A DNA stretch of 64,000 bases, taken from the NCBI GenBank assembly GCA_020850995.1, contig JADZDP010000051.1, positions 1 through 64,000 on the forward strand. Reading direction: 5' to 3'. The notes under the pieces were generated by a model. It saw nothing but the letters and a program-made list of their open reading frames with translations. It searched no databases and was not told the DNA's origin. Of the stretch, positions 1 through 8,268 are shown one piece after another; within the stretch, counting starts at the first letter, position 1; every line of letters starts with the position of its first letter. Source of the stretch: Deltaproteobacteria bacterium. Its GTDB lineage: Bacteria > Myxococcota > UBA727 > VGSZ01. The position numbers were made by a program, and so were the translations under genes.

Positions 1-1
1 G

Positions 2-133
<132 letters not shown>

Positions 134-138
134 GTTGT

Positions 139-174
139 GTTGAAAACGGCGACAGCGAGGTCGCCGTTTTCAAC
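139..174 (+). terminator. Perfect 15-bp hairpin after groEL
   Basis: Positions 139-153 (gttgaaaacggcgac) are the exact reverse complement of 160-174, with a six-base loop. The stem begins six bases after the groEL stop. The T4 run sits inside the 3' arm and the A4 run inside the 5' arm, so it could act in both directions. A second hairpin with a better T-tract follows at 182-250. Confidence 0.6.
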
Positions 175-353
175 GTACGCCGGCCGGACCTGGCCTTTGA
201 CGTCGTGGTTGTCGCGGCGTCATCGGGGCCAGGATCCGGCCCTGTTTTTTCTCGCGATGGGCGACAGCAAGGTCGCCGATCGCGACGTGCGCCGGCCGGA
301 CCTGGCCTTTGACGTCGTGGTTGTTGCGGCGTCATCGGGGCCAGGATCCGGCC
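148..353. repeat. Two tandem 94-bp hairpin units, 112-bp spacing
   Basis: Unit 1 spans 148-241 and unit 2 spans 260-353. They are aligned base for base over 94 bp with only scattered differences, offset exactly 112 bp. Each unit contains a small hairpin (ggcgac / gtcgcc) and the large bulged 14-bp hairpin described at 182-241. No convincing protein is encoded. With the dispersed element at 414-450 this fills the gene-free stretch 134-537, in which I see no other feature. Confidence 0.8.
182..250 (+). terminator. Rho-independent terminator candidate
   Basis: The arms 182-195 and 227-241 pair over 14 bp with one bulged A at 234, and the stem is followed by ctg and a run of six T (245-250). This is the classical stem-plus-U-tract form and is the best candidate for the groEL terminator. 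The same stem recurs at 294-353 without the T-run, because the whole unit is duplicated. Confidence 0.65.
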
Positions 354-413
354 GTCGTCCTTCTGCTGGGGTTCGTTGGTTTGTCTGTCTCGGGCGCCGT
401 CCTTCGGGCCGGC

Positions 414-450
414 TTGCCGCTCGCTCTGCGGGCTCAGCCCGCTCCGCTCG
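414..450. repeat. Dispersed 37-bp hairpin element, copy 1
   Basis: A 37-bp sequence with a GCGGG-N5-CCCGC core recurs almost unchanged at 18044-18080, differing mainly in the loop. Both copies are intergenic and on the same strand. It looks like a small REP-type palindromic unit. Confidence 0.55.
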
Positions 451-537
451 CCCCTTGGCGCCCTGGCGGCGGTTCTTTGCTAGCTGACCTGCGCCGGGCA
501 CCCTGCTAGCCTCAGTCGTCCTTGACCCCGAGGGGCT

Positions 538-1266
538 ATGGCAGCGACCAAAGCGAGTGAGCGGCGCGATGGACCGCGCATCGATCTGCGCCTGCGCGTG
601 CGCTTCGAGGCCGGCGGCCACGAGGGCGAGGCCGAGGCCAGCGACGTCTCGCCCAAGGGCCTGCGCCTGGAGAGCGACAAGCCTGTCCCCAAGGGCACGC
701 AGCTCAAGCTCAGCGTCGACGCTGGCGAAGTGGAGGAGCTGCAGGCGGTGGGTGAGGTCACCTGGTGCCGCGAGCGACCGAGCCCCACGGGCAAGGTCGT
801 CTACGACGTGGGCGTGGCCTTCGAGAGCGACTGGCTGGCCAAAGACCGGGGGCCGCTCGGCAGCGCGCTGGCGCGCATCTTCGCCATGAATAGCTACGAG
901 CCGGCGCGCAACTTCGAGCGCACGCCGGTGTCGCTGCGCGCCTCGTCCACGGCGCCGCTGGTGGAGCTCGAGATCGCGAATCTGTCGGCGGGGGGCATGC
1001 AAGTGCGCTCCAAGGGCCCGCTCGCCGACGCCCTGCGCGCTGGGCTCGGCGTCAGGGTCGACGTCGAGGTCGCCGAGGGCCGGCGCACCTTGGCTGGCCG
1101 GGTGGCCTGGGTAGCCGGGCAGCGGCCGGGCGAGGGCCCGCGCGTGGCCGACAGCTTCGGCATCGAGTTCGACGCGGCGCTGCCGTCGGCCGACCGCCAG
1201 CTCCTCGAGCAGGTCCGCCAAGGCCAAGTGGAGCCCAAGAGCATCGCGATCGTGCTCGAAAGCTGA
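538..1266 (+). CDS. Tandem PilZ-domain protein (c-di-GMP receptor candidate)
   Basis: 242 residues made of two PilZ domains. The first has the c-di-GMP signature ERRDGPR (RxxxR) near residue 10 and SDVSPKGLRL (D/NxSxxG) near residue 40. The second has ARNFER near residue 122 and IANLSAGGMQV near residue 145. PilZ domains bind cyclic di-GMP and pass the signal to motility, secretion or polysaccharide machinery; nothing here shows which output is used. No signal peptide or membrane segment is seen, so it is cytoplasmic. The start ATG at 538 has a purine-rich site (gagggg) just upstream. The window also encodes an HD-GYP phosphodiesterase and two MshEN proteins, so c-di-GMP control is likely. 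It stands alone between the groEL tail and fabH. Confidence 0.85.
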   Translation: MAATKASERRDGPRIDLRLRVRFEAGGHEGEAEASDVSPKGLRLESDKPVPKGTQLKLSVDAGEVEELQAVGEVTWCRERPSPTGKVVYDVGVAFESDWLAKDRGPLGSALARIFAMNSYEPARNFERTPVSLRASSTAPLVELEIANLSAGGMQVRSKGPLADALRAGLGVRVDVEVAEGRRTLAGRVAWVAGQRPGEGPRVADSFGIEFDAALPSADRQLLEQVRQGQVEPKSIAIVLES

Positions 1267-1420
1267 TCGGCACCCTCTCTTCGGGGGGTCGACCGGCGTC
1301 TCCTCGGTGGCGCGCAATGGCGCGCCCGCGGTGCATTTCGCACCCTCGCGGTCATCGTTCGTCGCTGCCGCTCTCACCTTTGGCCCTTGCTGCAACGCTG
1401 GGGCCGGGGAAGAAGGGCCC

Positions 1421-2413
1421 ATGGCTCTTCGCGCGCGCATCATCGGCACCGGCGCCTTTGCACCACCTCGGGTCGTCACCAACGACGAGATGGCCAAGAT
1501 CGTCGACACCAACGACCAGTGGATCCAGGAGCGCTCGGGCATCAAGACCCGCCGCCTGGTCGACTACGAGGGCGCCATGTCGACGGCCGACATGGCCGAG
1601 CACGCGGCGCGCGGCGCGCTCGAGCGCGCCGGCATCACCGCCATGGATCTCGACCTCATCATCGTTGGCACCGTTACGCCCGACCTGCGCGTGCCCTCGT
1701 GCGCGTGCATCCTGCAAGACAAGCTCGGCGCCAAGAACGCCGCCGCCTTCGACGTGCTGGCCGCCTGCGCTGGCTCCATGTTCGCGCTCTCCGTGGCTGA
1801 CAAATTCCTGCGCGCGGGCACGGTCAAGCGCATCCTGGTGGTGGGCGCCGAGACGCTCTCGGTCATCACCAACTGGACCGACCGCTCCACCTGCGTGCTG
1901 TTTGGCGACGCCGCCGGCGCCTTCGTGGTGGAGGCGGGGCCCGAGGAGGGCCCGGGCCTCATCGACACCGCCGTCTACTCCGACGGCAGCACCTGGCAGC
2001 ACCTGTACATCCCCGCGGGTGGCTCCAAGAAGCCGCTCACGCCCGAGCTCTTGGCCGCGCGCCAAGACCGTCTCATCATGAACGGGCGCGAGGTCTACAA
2101 GATCGCCGTGCGATCGCTCGTCGACGCCGCTCGCAAGATCCTGGAGAAGAACGGCCTCACCGCGAACGACATCGATCTGGTGGTGGCCCACCAGGCGAAC
2201 CTGCGCATCATCGAGGCCGTCGCCGATCGCGTGGAGATCCCGCTCGAGCGCTTCGTCATCAACATCGATCGCTACGGCAACACCTCGTCGGCGTCGGCCT
2301 TCATCACCTTCGATGAGGCGGTGCGCGACGGGCGCATGAAGCCGGGCAGCAAGGTGCTGATGCTCGCCATCGGCGCGGGTATGTGCTGGGCGGCGGCGCT
2401 CTATCGCGCCTGA
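1421..2413 (+). CDS. fabH: Beta-ketoacyl-ACP synthase III
   Basis: 330 residues, usual FabH length. It starts fatty-acid synthesis by condensing an acyl-CoA with malonyl-ACP. The thiolase-fold catalytic triad is visible: Cys116 in AACAGSMFAL, His257 in VVAHQANLRI and Asn287 in RYGNTSSAS. The N-terminus (RIIGTGAFAPPRVVTNDE) and TNDQWIQERSGI are typical. The frame stays open upstream to 1307, but the ATG at 1421 matches the family N-terminus and has a GGGGAAGAAGG stretch 4-15 bases before it. Residue 118 region reads ACAGS, where many FabH have ACAGF, which may affect primer choice (for example branched acyl-CoA). No other fatty-acid genes are adjacent. Confidence 0.93.
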   Translation: MALRARIIGTGAFAPPRVVTNDEMAKIVDTNDQWIQERSGIKTRRLVDYEGAMSTADMAEHAARGALERAGITAMDLDLIIVGTVTPDLRVPSCACILQDKLGAKNAAAFDVLAACAGSMFALSVADKFLRAGTVKRILVVGAETLSVITNWTDRSTCVLFGDAAGAFVVEAGPEEGPGLIDTAVYSDGSTWQHLYIPAGGSKKPLTPELLAARQDRLIMNGREVYKIAVRSLVDAARKILEKNGLTANDIDLVVAHQANLRIIEAVADRVEIPLERFVINIDRYGNTSSASAFITFDEAVRDGRMKPGSKVLMLAIGAGMCWAAALYRA

Positions 2414-2486
2414 TCCTGCCAGGTCGGCGCCCGGCGCCTGATCGCAGCTGGGGAGCGGCCACGTAGGGGGGGCATCGGAGCTCCCC

Positions 2487-3821
2487 ATGTCCTACGCCTT
2501 GCCGTGCCGTTCCCCTTGCTATGCCGTGCTCGTCGCTGCCGCGCTGGCCGGGTGCCCGCAGGGGACGGCGGTGGCGCCCGGCCACGCCGACGAGGACCCC
2601 GGCCCAGCAGGCAGCACCCTGTGCGAGGTACAGGAGCTGTTTGCCGCGCAGTGCGTGGCCTGCCACGACGGCAGCACGCCGCCAGATCTCCGCGACGACG
2701 CGGTGCTCGCCCTGGTGGGCCAGCCGAGCGTCCTGCACCCGGAGAGGGTGCTCGTGGTGGCCGGCGACCCCGAGGGGAGCTTCCTGTACGCCAAGATCAC
2801 GGCCGTGTCCGACGGCGACGGCGATCTCATGCCGCTCGGCGCCGAGCTCGACGACAGCCAGAGAGAGACCGTGCGCGCCTGGATCGCGGCGGGCGCGACC
2901 GCGAGCTGCGAGCTTGCCGGTGAGGGTGAAGGTGAAGGCGACCCGGGCGGCGAAGGCGAAGGTGAGGGCGAGAATGCGACCGCCTGCGCCGTGCTCTCGA
3001 ACCGCTGCGCCTCGTGCCACAACGGTGGCGCCATCGACGTCGATCTGCGCGCCGACGCGCAGCAGGAGCTGGTAGGCGCCGCCAGCCCCGGCTACCCCGG
3101 CGAGATGCTGGTGGTGGCGGGCGACCCTGATGCGAGCTTCCTCTATCGCAAGATGGCGGGCACGCAGGGGCCGAACCGACGGGGCATCATGCCGCCAGAC
3201 GGCGCGGTGGGTGCCGCGGAGCTGGCGCTGGTGCGCGCCTGGATCGCCGACGGTGCGCTCGACGATTGCAGCGCGTCGCCGCCGCCCCCGCCGCCTCCGC
3301 CGCCCCCGCTGGAGCCCGGCGGGGACATCAGCGAGCACATCGGCGCGCCGAGCCTGGTCGCAGGGTTCTCCGACCGCGTCCCGAGCGGCGTCACGGGCAG
3401 CTGCTCTACCGATCAGTACTGGCAATTCGGCAACGCGGAGAGCTCCCGCATGCACCCGGGCCGCGCGTGCCTCGAGTGCCATCAGTCCGAGGGTGAGGGC
3501 CCGCGGCGCGGTTTCCTCGGCACCGTGACCCAGACCGTCGACGACAGCAACGACTGCCGCGGCGTGGGCGACGTGCGCGTCGACATCATCGATGACGACG
3601 ACGGCAGCGTGCTCGCTACCGCCACCACCAACAGCGCGGGCAACTTCATCATCGAGAGCTCGACACTGTGCACGCAGGCGAGCTGCCCGCCCTATCGGGT
3701 GCGCCTGACCCTCGACGGACGCACGCGCGACATGCTCGCGCCGCAGACCAGCGGCGACTGCAACGCCTGCCACAGCGCCGCCGGCAGCGAGGGTGCTCCG
3801 GGGCGCATCGTCGCGCCCTGA
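2487..3821 (+). CDS. Lipoprotein with four CXXCH haem motifs
   Basis: 444 residues. The signal sequence ends in the lipobox LAGC (Cys23), so the protein is probably lipid-anchored outside the inner membrane. Two repeated cytochrome-c-like domains follow, each with CXXCH (CVACH 56-60; CASCH 174-178) and a possible Met axial ligand (DLMPLG; GIMPPDG). They are separated by a GEGEGEGD linker. After a poly-Pro linker, a third region carries CLECH (328-332) and CNACH (425-429) around a beta-rich, possibly carboxypeptidase-regulatory-like segment. Up to four c-type haems could be bound. The role is presumably extracytoplasmic electron transfer; the partner is unknown. The two halves of the N-terminal part share GDPxxSFLYxK and VRAWIAxGA, showing internal duplication. 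Confidence 0.75.
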   Translation: MSYALPCRSPCYAVLVAAALAGCPQGTAVAPGHADEDPGPAGSTLCEVQELFAAQCVACHDGSTPPDLRDDAVLALVGQPSVLHPERVLVVAGDPEGSFLYAKITAVSDGDGDLMPLGAELDDSQRETVRAWIAAGATASCELAGEGEGEGDPGGEGEGEGENATACAVLSNRCASCHNGGAIDVDLRADAQQELVGAASPGYPGEMLVVAGDPDASFLYRKMAGTQGPNRRGIMPPDGAVGAAELALVRAWIADGALDDCSASPPPPPPPPPPLEPGGDISEHIGAPSLVAGFSDRVPSGVTGSCSTDQYWQFGNAESSRMHPGRACLECHQSEGEGPRRGFLGTVTQTVDDSNDCRGVGDVRVDIIDDDDGSVLATATTNSAGNFIIESSTLCTQASCPPYRVRLTLDGRTRDMLAPQTSGDCNACHSAAGSEGAPGRIVAP

Positions 3822-3861
3822 CGCCCGTCGTGGCGCGGCGCGAGCTGCTAACCTCGGGCTG

Positions 3862-5274
3862 ATGGAGCACGCCCTCGACCCGACCCTGCGCGCCTCGCTG
3901 GCGACGCTGGCGGCGCTCTCGGTGCTCGGCGGCCTGACGGCCGTGGCGCGCAAGAGCGAAGGGCCGCGCGTGGAGCGCGTGGGGCTGCTCTTGCATCACG
4001 GCGTGGCGCTGGGCGTGGCGGTGGCGGCCGCGCTGGGCGCCATGCTCGGCGGCGGCGACGGCCGCCCGCTGCTCTTGTGCGCGGCGGGCCCGCTCCTGGT
4101 CTTGTGCATGCAGGAGGCCATGGCGGGCCGCCTGGCGCTCTTGTCGGTGCCCCCGGTCGTCGTCGGCTTGGTCGCGCAGGGGCTGGCGCTCTTGGGCGTG
4201 CTGCCGCCGGAGCTGGCGGGCGCCACCGCCGCTGGGCTCGCCATGGGTGCGGCGCTGGCGGGCGCCGTGGTGTGCCTGTGGCGGCGCCGCGAGGTGAAGG
4301 TGCCGCGCGCGCGCGTGCTGCTGGGGGCGCAGGCGGCGGCGCTCGGCGTCGCGTCGCTCGGCGCCGCCACCGGCATCCTGCCCGCGAGCCTGAACGGCGG
4401 ATTGTGGGCGGTGGCCGTGGGCGCGGCCGGCGCCATCGGCACCGCCGGTCGCTTGTCGCCGGTGTCGCCGCCGGGCCTGCGCGAGGTCAGCGGCGGCGCC
4501 GTGGTGGGCGTGCTGGCGCTGGTGGTTGGCCTCGCCCTGCCGCTCGACGCCCTCACCACGGCGCGGCTGGCGCTGTGGGCGGCGCTCGTGAGCGCCGCAG
4601 CCTCGGCGTTGATGCGCGCGCTGCTCGACGGGCGGCCCGCGCCCGTGGTGCTGCGCGCCGACACCTCGACCAGCGCAAGCCTGCCCTCGCCCGCAGCCCT
4701 GGGGCTCATGCCGCCCCTGTTCGACGACGCGCTGCTGCGGCGCCCGGGGCGCCCCTCGGTGGTGGCGCGGGTGCCGGCGCGTCGCCTGCTCGAGGCCGCG
4801 CTCGAGCGCGCCCGTGCCGCCCAGCCGGTGACGCCGGGGCGGCGCGACGAGCTCTTGCGCGTGGAGGTGGTGGCGTCCGACGCCGACCTCGACGTCGACG
4901 GCGATCCCACGGATCTGGCCGAGGCCCTGTGCGCCGTGCTCGACAACGCGCTGCGGGTGCGCGCGCACAACCACGAGGCCAAGGTGCAGGTGCACCTGCG
5001 CGGCGGGCCCTCGGCGATCACCTTCGAGGTCGTCGACCAGCTCCCCGAGGGCACCGCGCCCTCGCAAGACGCGGGCATCCCCGACGCCGAGGCGCCCTTC
5101 CTCCGCCCCCGCGCCGACCTCGACCGTCCTGGGCTCGGCGTGGGGCTGGCCCGCGCGCGCCTCTTGGTCGAGAAGAACGGCGGCAAGCTCTTGACGCGCA
5201 GCTCCGCCGAGGGAAGCACCGTGCAGCTCACCATGCCGCGGCGCATGACCAAGGGGCCAGTGGGGCAGGCGTGA
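3862..5274 (+). CDS. Membrane protein with degenerate histidine-kinase-type ATPase domain
   Basis: 470 residues from the ATG at 3862. Residues 10-250 contain about seven to eight hydrophobic segments. The C-terminal 150 residues resemble a GHKL ATPase: an N-box (EALCAVLDNAL, Asn362) and a G2-like box (GLGVGLARARLLVEKNGG, 424-441). No phospho-accepting His region (H-box) is visible before it, and the G1 box (normally DxGxG) is replaced by VVDQLPEG. It may therefore bind nucleotide without being an autokinase, or act as a sensor scaffold. It sits between the haem lipoprotein and the M20-dapD pair without obvious functional link. The frame is open further upstream to 3793, but the family-like start and spacing favour 3862. 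Confidence 0.6.
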   Translation: MEHALDPTLRASLATLAALSVLGGLTAVARKSEGPRVERVGLLLHHGVALGVAVAAALGAMLGGGDGRPLLLCAAGPLLVLCMQEAMAGRLALLSVPPVVVGLVAQGLALLGVLPPELAGATAAGLAMGAALAGAVVCLWRRREVKVPRARVLLGAQAAALGVASLGAATGILPASLNGGLWAVAVGAAGAIGTAGRLSPVSPPGLREVSGGAVVGVLALVVGLALPLDALTTARLALWAALVSAAASALMRALLDGRPAPVVLRADTSTSASLPSPAALGLMPPLFDDALLRRPGRPSVVARVPARRLLEAALERARAAQPVTPGRRDELLRVEVVASDADLDVDGDPTDLAEALCAVLDNALRVRAHNHEAKVQVHLRGGPSAITFEVVDQLPEGTAPSQDAGIPDAEAPFLRPRADLDRPGLGVGLARARLLVEKNGGKLLTRSSAEGSTVQLTMPRRMTKGPVGQA

Positions 5275-5318
5275 AAGCGGTTTGCGTGCTGCGGCCTTTC
5301 TCGTAGCGTGCGCTCCGC

Positions 5319-6338
5319 GTGCACGACGTCATCGAGCTCACTGTTGCGCTGTGCGCCATCCCGTCGATCACCGGCGACGAGGCCGCCGTGGTCGACGAGG
5401 TCGCGCGCCGTCTGCAGGCCATGGGCGCGCAGGTGACCCGCCAGCGCGTGGGCGACACGCCCGGCCGCGACAACGTGCTCGCCACCGCGGGCGCGCCGCC
5501 GCTGGTGCTGCTCACCACCCACCTCGACACCGTGCCGCCCTTCCTGCCGCCGCGCCTCGAGGGCGATCGCCTGCACGGCCGCGGCGTCATCGACGCCAAG
5601 GGCATCGCGGCCGCCATGCTGTGCGCCTTCGAGCGCTTGCTCGCCGCCGGTGAGACGCGGGTGGCCCTGCTGTTCGTCGTGGGTGAAGAGACCGACAGCG
5701 ACGGCGCCAAGGCGGCGGCGCAGGGCTTCATGCCCCAGGTGCGCCACTTCATCGACGGCGAGCCCACCGACGGCATGTTGGTGTCGGCCATGAAGGGCGT
5801 CATGGCCTTCGAGCTCTCCTGCGAGGGCAAGGCGGCGCATAGCGCCTACCCCGAGGCTGGCCACTCGGCCGTGCACCAGCTCCTCGGTGATCTCTCGCGC
5901 CTGCTCGCCGAGCCCTGGCCTCGCACCGACGACGCGGGGCAGACCACGCTCAACGTGGGCGTCGTCGAGGGCGGCGTGGCGCCGAACGTGCTGGCGCCCC
6001 ACGCCAAGGCCGTGTGCGTCATGCGCACCACCAGCGACGCCGCCGCGCTCTTGGCGCGGGTGCGCGCGCTGCTCACGCCCGGTACCCAGCTCGCCCTGCG
6101 CACCCAGTCGGGCCCGCAGCGCTTGGTGACGCTGCCGGGCCTGCCCACCAAGGTGGTGGCCTTCGGCTCCGACGTGCCGCACCTGTCGCCGCGCGCGAGC
6201 GGCGGGCCGCTCTTGGTTGGCCCCGGCTCGATCCTCGACGCACACACTGCGCACGAGAGCGTGGCGCTGGACGAGCTGCGCGCCGCCGTCGAGCTCTACC
6301 ACTCGCTCGCTCGGCGCCTGCTCGAGGAGACCCCATGA
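5319..6338 (+). CDS. M20-family metallopeptidase, probable succinyl-diaminopimelate desuccinylase
   Basis: 339 residues with a GTG start. M20 metal ligands and catalytic residues are visible: THLDT (His68, Asp70), RGVIDAKG (Asp92), GEE (Glu123/Glu124), DGEPT (Glu148) and DAHTAHE (His309). The M20 family includes ArgE, DapE, carboxypeptidase G2 and aminoacylases, which are hard to separate by motif. The next gene, dapD, overlaps by four bases and makes the substrate of DapE, so removal of succinate from N-succinyl-diaminopimelate is the most likely reaction. It is somewhat shorter than typical DapE (about 375 residues). An acetyl-ornithine or acetyl-lysine deacetylase is the alternative. Confidence 0.72.
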   Translation: MHDVIELTVALCAIPSITGDEAAVVDEVARRLQAMGAQVTRQRVGDTPGRDNVLATAGAPPLVLLTTHLDTVPPFLPPRLEGDRLHGRGVIDAKGIAAAMLCAFERLLAAGETRVALLFVVGEETDSDGAKAAAQGFMPQVRHFIDGEPTDGMLVSAMKGVMAFELSCEGKAAHSAYPEAGHSAVHQLLGDLSRLLAEPWPRTDDAGQTTLNVGVVEGGVAPNVLAPHAKAVCVMRTTSDAAALLARVRALLTPGTQLALRTQSGPQRLVTLPGLPTKVVAFGSDVPHLSPRASGGPLLVGPGSILDAHTAHESVALDELRAAVELYHSLARRLLEETP

Positions 6339-7189
6339 CCGACGCGCTCACGCAGCTCATGGCCGACATCGATCGCCTGTCGGCGCTCTCCGTGGAGGCG
6401 CTGCAAGGCGCCGCCGACGCTCGGGCCACGTTCGAGCGCTTCCTCGCGCTCCTCGAGAGCGGCCACGCCCGCGCCGCCGCGCCAGCGGCCGATGGGCGCT
6501 GGCAGGTGGACGCGCGCGTCAAGCGCGGCGTGCTCTTTGGCTTCAAGCTCGGGCGCCTGGTGGAGATGGGCGACGCCGCGCTGCCCTTCGTCGACAAAGA
6601 CACCTACCCGGTGCGCTCCTTTGCACCCACACAGCGCGTGCGCGTGGTGCCCGGCGGATCCTCGGTGCGGCGCGGCGCCTTCGTGGCCTCCGGCGTCACC
6701 ATCATGCCGCCGGCCTTCGTCAACGTGGGCGCCTACGTCGACGAGGGCACCATGATCGACAGCCACGCCTTGGTGGGCTCGTGCGCCCAGCTCGGCAAGC
6801 GCGTGCACTTGTCGGCGGCGGCGCAGATCGGCGGCGTGCTCGAGCCCGTGGGTGCCTTGCCCGTGATCGTGGAGGACGACTGCTTCATCGGCGGTAACTG
6901 CGGCGTGTACGAGGGCACCATCGTGCGCGCGCGCGCGATCCTGGCGGCCGGCGTGGTGCTGACGCGCAGCTCGCGCCTGTTCGACCTGGTTGCTGAGCGC
7001 GAAATCACCGCGCCCGCCGATGGACCCCTCGAAGTCCCGGCGGGCGCAGTGGTGGTCGCGGGCTCGCGACCGGCGTCGGGTGCTTGGGCGAACGAACGCG
7101 GCCTCCAGGTGGCCGCGCCCGTCATCGTCAAGTACCGCGACGAGAAGACCGAGGCGAAGGCCACGCTCGAAGCAGCGCTCCGAGCGTAG
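6335..7189 (+). CDS. dapD: Tetrahydrodipicolinate N-succinyltransferase
   Basis: 284 residues. DapD transfers succinate from succinyl-CoA to tetrahydrodipicolinate in the lysine/meso-diaminopimelate pathway. The left-handed beta-helix section closely follows the family: FVNVGAYVDEGTMIDSHA, VGSCAQLGKRVHLS, IGGVLEPVGALPVIVEDD and FIGGNCGVYEGTIV. Length is close to E. coli DapD (274). The ATG overlaps the stop of the M20 gene (ATGA), implying translational coupling. Fourteen bases after its stop the convergent MYXO-CTERM gene ends. The helix residues near 150-200 are the best conserved part. Confidence 0.93.
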   Translation: MTDALTQLMADIDRLSALSVEALQGAADARATFERFLALLESGHARAAAPAADGRWQVDARVKRGVLFGFKLGRLVEMGDAALPFVDKDTYPVRSFAPTQRVRVVPGGSSVRRGAFVASGVTIMPPAFVNVGAYVDEGTMIDSHALVGSCAQLGKRVHLSAAAQIGGVLEPVGALPVIVEDDCFIGGNCGVYEGTIVRARAILAAGVVLTRSSRLFDLVAEREITAPADGPLEVPAGAVVVAGSRPASGAWANERGLQVAAPVIVKYRDEKTEAKATLEAALRA

Positions 7190-7202
7190 CCCTCGCGCCT
7201 CG

Positions 7203-8171
7203 TCAGCGGCGGCGGCGCGCGCCGAGCACGGCGACGAGCGCGAGCACGGCCATGGCGGCAGGCATGTCGGCGGGGCTGGTGGCGGCGCAGCCGGTCTTCG
7301 GCGTCACCTTGCTGTCGGGGTCGCGCGCGCTGCCGTCGTCGCCGAGACCGACGCCGCCACCGGAGCCGGAGCCTGAACCCGAGCCGGAACCCGAGCCGGA
7401 GCCGGAGCCCGAGCCGGAGCCGCTGTCGTCGCCGGGCTCGTCCTCGTAGCCATGATCATCGCCGCCGCTGCCGCCCGACGCGCAGCCCACCATGGCGCCG
7501 TCGGCGTCGTAGCAGTAGGCGCACACGCCAGCGACGTCGCAGCCGGGCTCGGCGCAGCCGCCGTCGCAGTCGGGGTCCTCCACGCCGCAGCCACAGTCGC
7601 AGCCATCGCCGGTGCCGTAGTAGTAGGCGTTGCAGTTCCAGCCCGCTGGCATCGCCGTGCACGGCTCACCGGGCGTGCGGCAGGAATAGCCGTCCTCGGT
7701 CTGGCAGTCGCCGCCACAGCCGTCGCCCCCAGCGGCGTTGCCGTCGTCACAGGCTTCGTCGCCTTCGAGGTTGCCGTCGCCGCACACCACCTGATGGCAG
7801 CCGCCGGCGCCCCACGAGCAGCTATAGCCGGGCTCCTCGGCGCTACAGTCGGCCGCGCAACCGTCGCCGCCACCGGCGTCGCAGACCTCGACGCCCGCCG
7901 CGTAGCCGTCGCCGCAGGTGTTGGCCGCGCAGCCGCCGGCAGCGTCGGCCGGCACCTGGCCGTCGGTGCAGTGGTTGTACTGGCAGCTCGAGCGATCGCT
8001 CGAGGCGCAGTCGGTGTCGGCGATGCCGCAGCCGCAGTCGCAGCCGTCGTCGGTGCCGTACCAGCTCGCGACGCAGGTCCAGCCGGCGGGGGCCGTGGTG
8101 TCCTGGGCCAGGGCAGGCAGGGTGAAGAGGAGGGTGAGGAGAGCGGTAGTGAGGGCGGTGTTGGTCTTCAT
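7203..8171 (-). CDS. Secreted Cys-rich protein with MYXO-CTERM-like anchor
   Basis: 322 residues. The signal peptide MKTNTALTTALLTLLFTLPALAQ should be cleaved after ALA. The mature part has two WYGTDDGCDCGC / YYGTGDGCDCGC modules flanking CGDG...CDDGN disulfide repeats of the Myxococcus Cys-rich type. A Ser-Gly/Asp-Gly linker (about residues 262-282, from a GC-rich hexamer-like repeat at 7363-7430) leads to the C-terminus, which has TGCAATSP, a hydrophobic stretch and RRRR. That is the form of the MYXO-CTERM sorting signal, so surface anchoring is expected. The start is the ATG at 8169-8171, because it gives a proper signal peptide; the frame itself stays open far upstream. Function is unknown. 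Confidence 0.8.
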   Translation of the reverse strand: MKTNTALTTALLTLLFTLPALAQDTTAPAGWTCVASWYGTDDGCDCGCGIADTDCASSDRSSCQYNHCTDGQVPADAAGGCAANTCGDGYAAGVEVCDAGGGDGCAADCSAEEPGYSCSWGAGGCHQVVCGDGNLEGDEACDDGNAAGGDGCGGDCQTEDGYSCRTPGEPCTAMPAGWNCNAYYYGTGDGCDCGCGVEDPDCDGGCAEPGCDVAGVCAYCYDADGAMVGCASGGSGGDDHGYEDEPGDDSGSGSGSGSGSGSGSGSGSGSGGGVGLGDDGSARDPDSKVTPKTGCAATSPADMPAAMAVLALVAVLGARRRR

Positions 8172-8268
8172 GACCGGTGTTTCGGCCGTGAAGGTCAATG
8201 TGCGCACCCATCCTACATCGGTCGATCGTCGGAGCCGCCCGCGCATCCATCGCCAAGATGCTAGAAAT

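Noticed and set aside
7363..7430. Hexamer-like GC repeat as a phase-variation switch
   Set aside because: Its period is a multiple of three, encoding the Ser-Gly linker, so length changes would not shift the frame.
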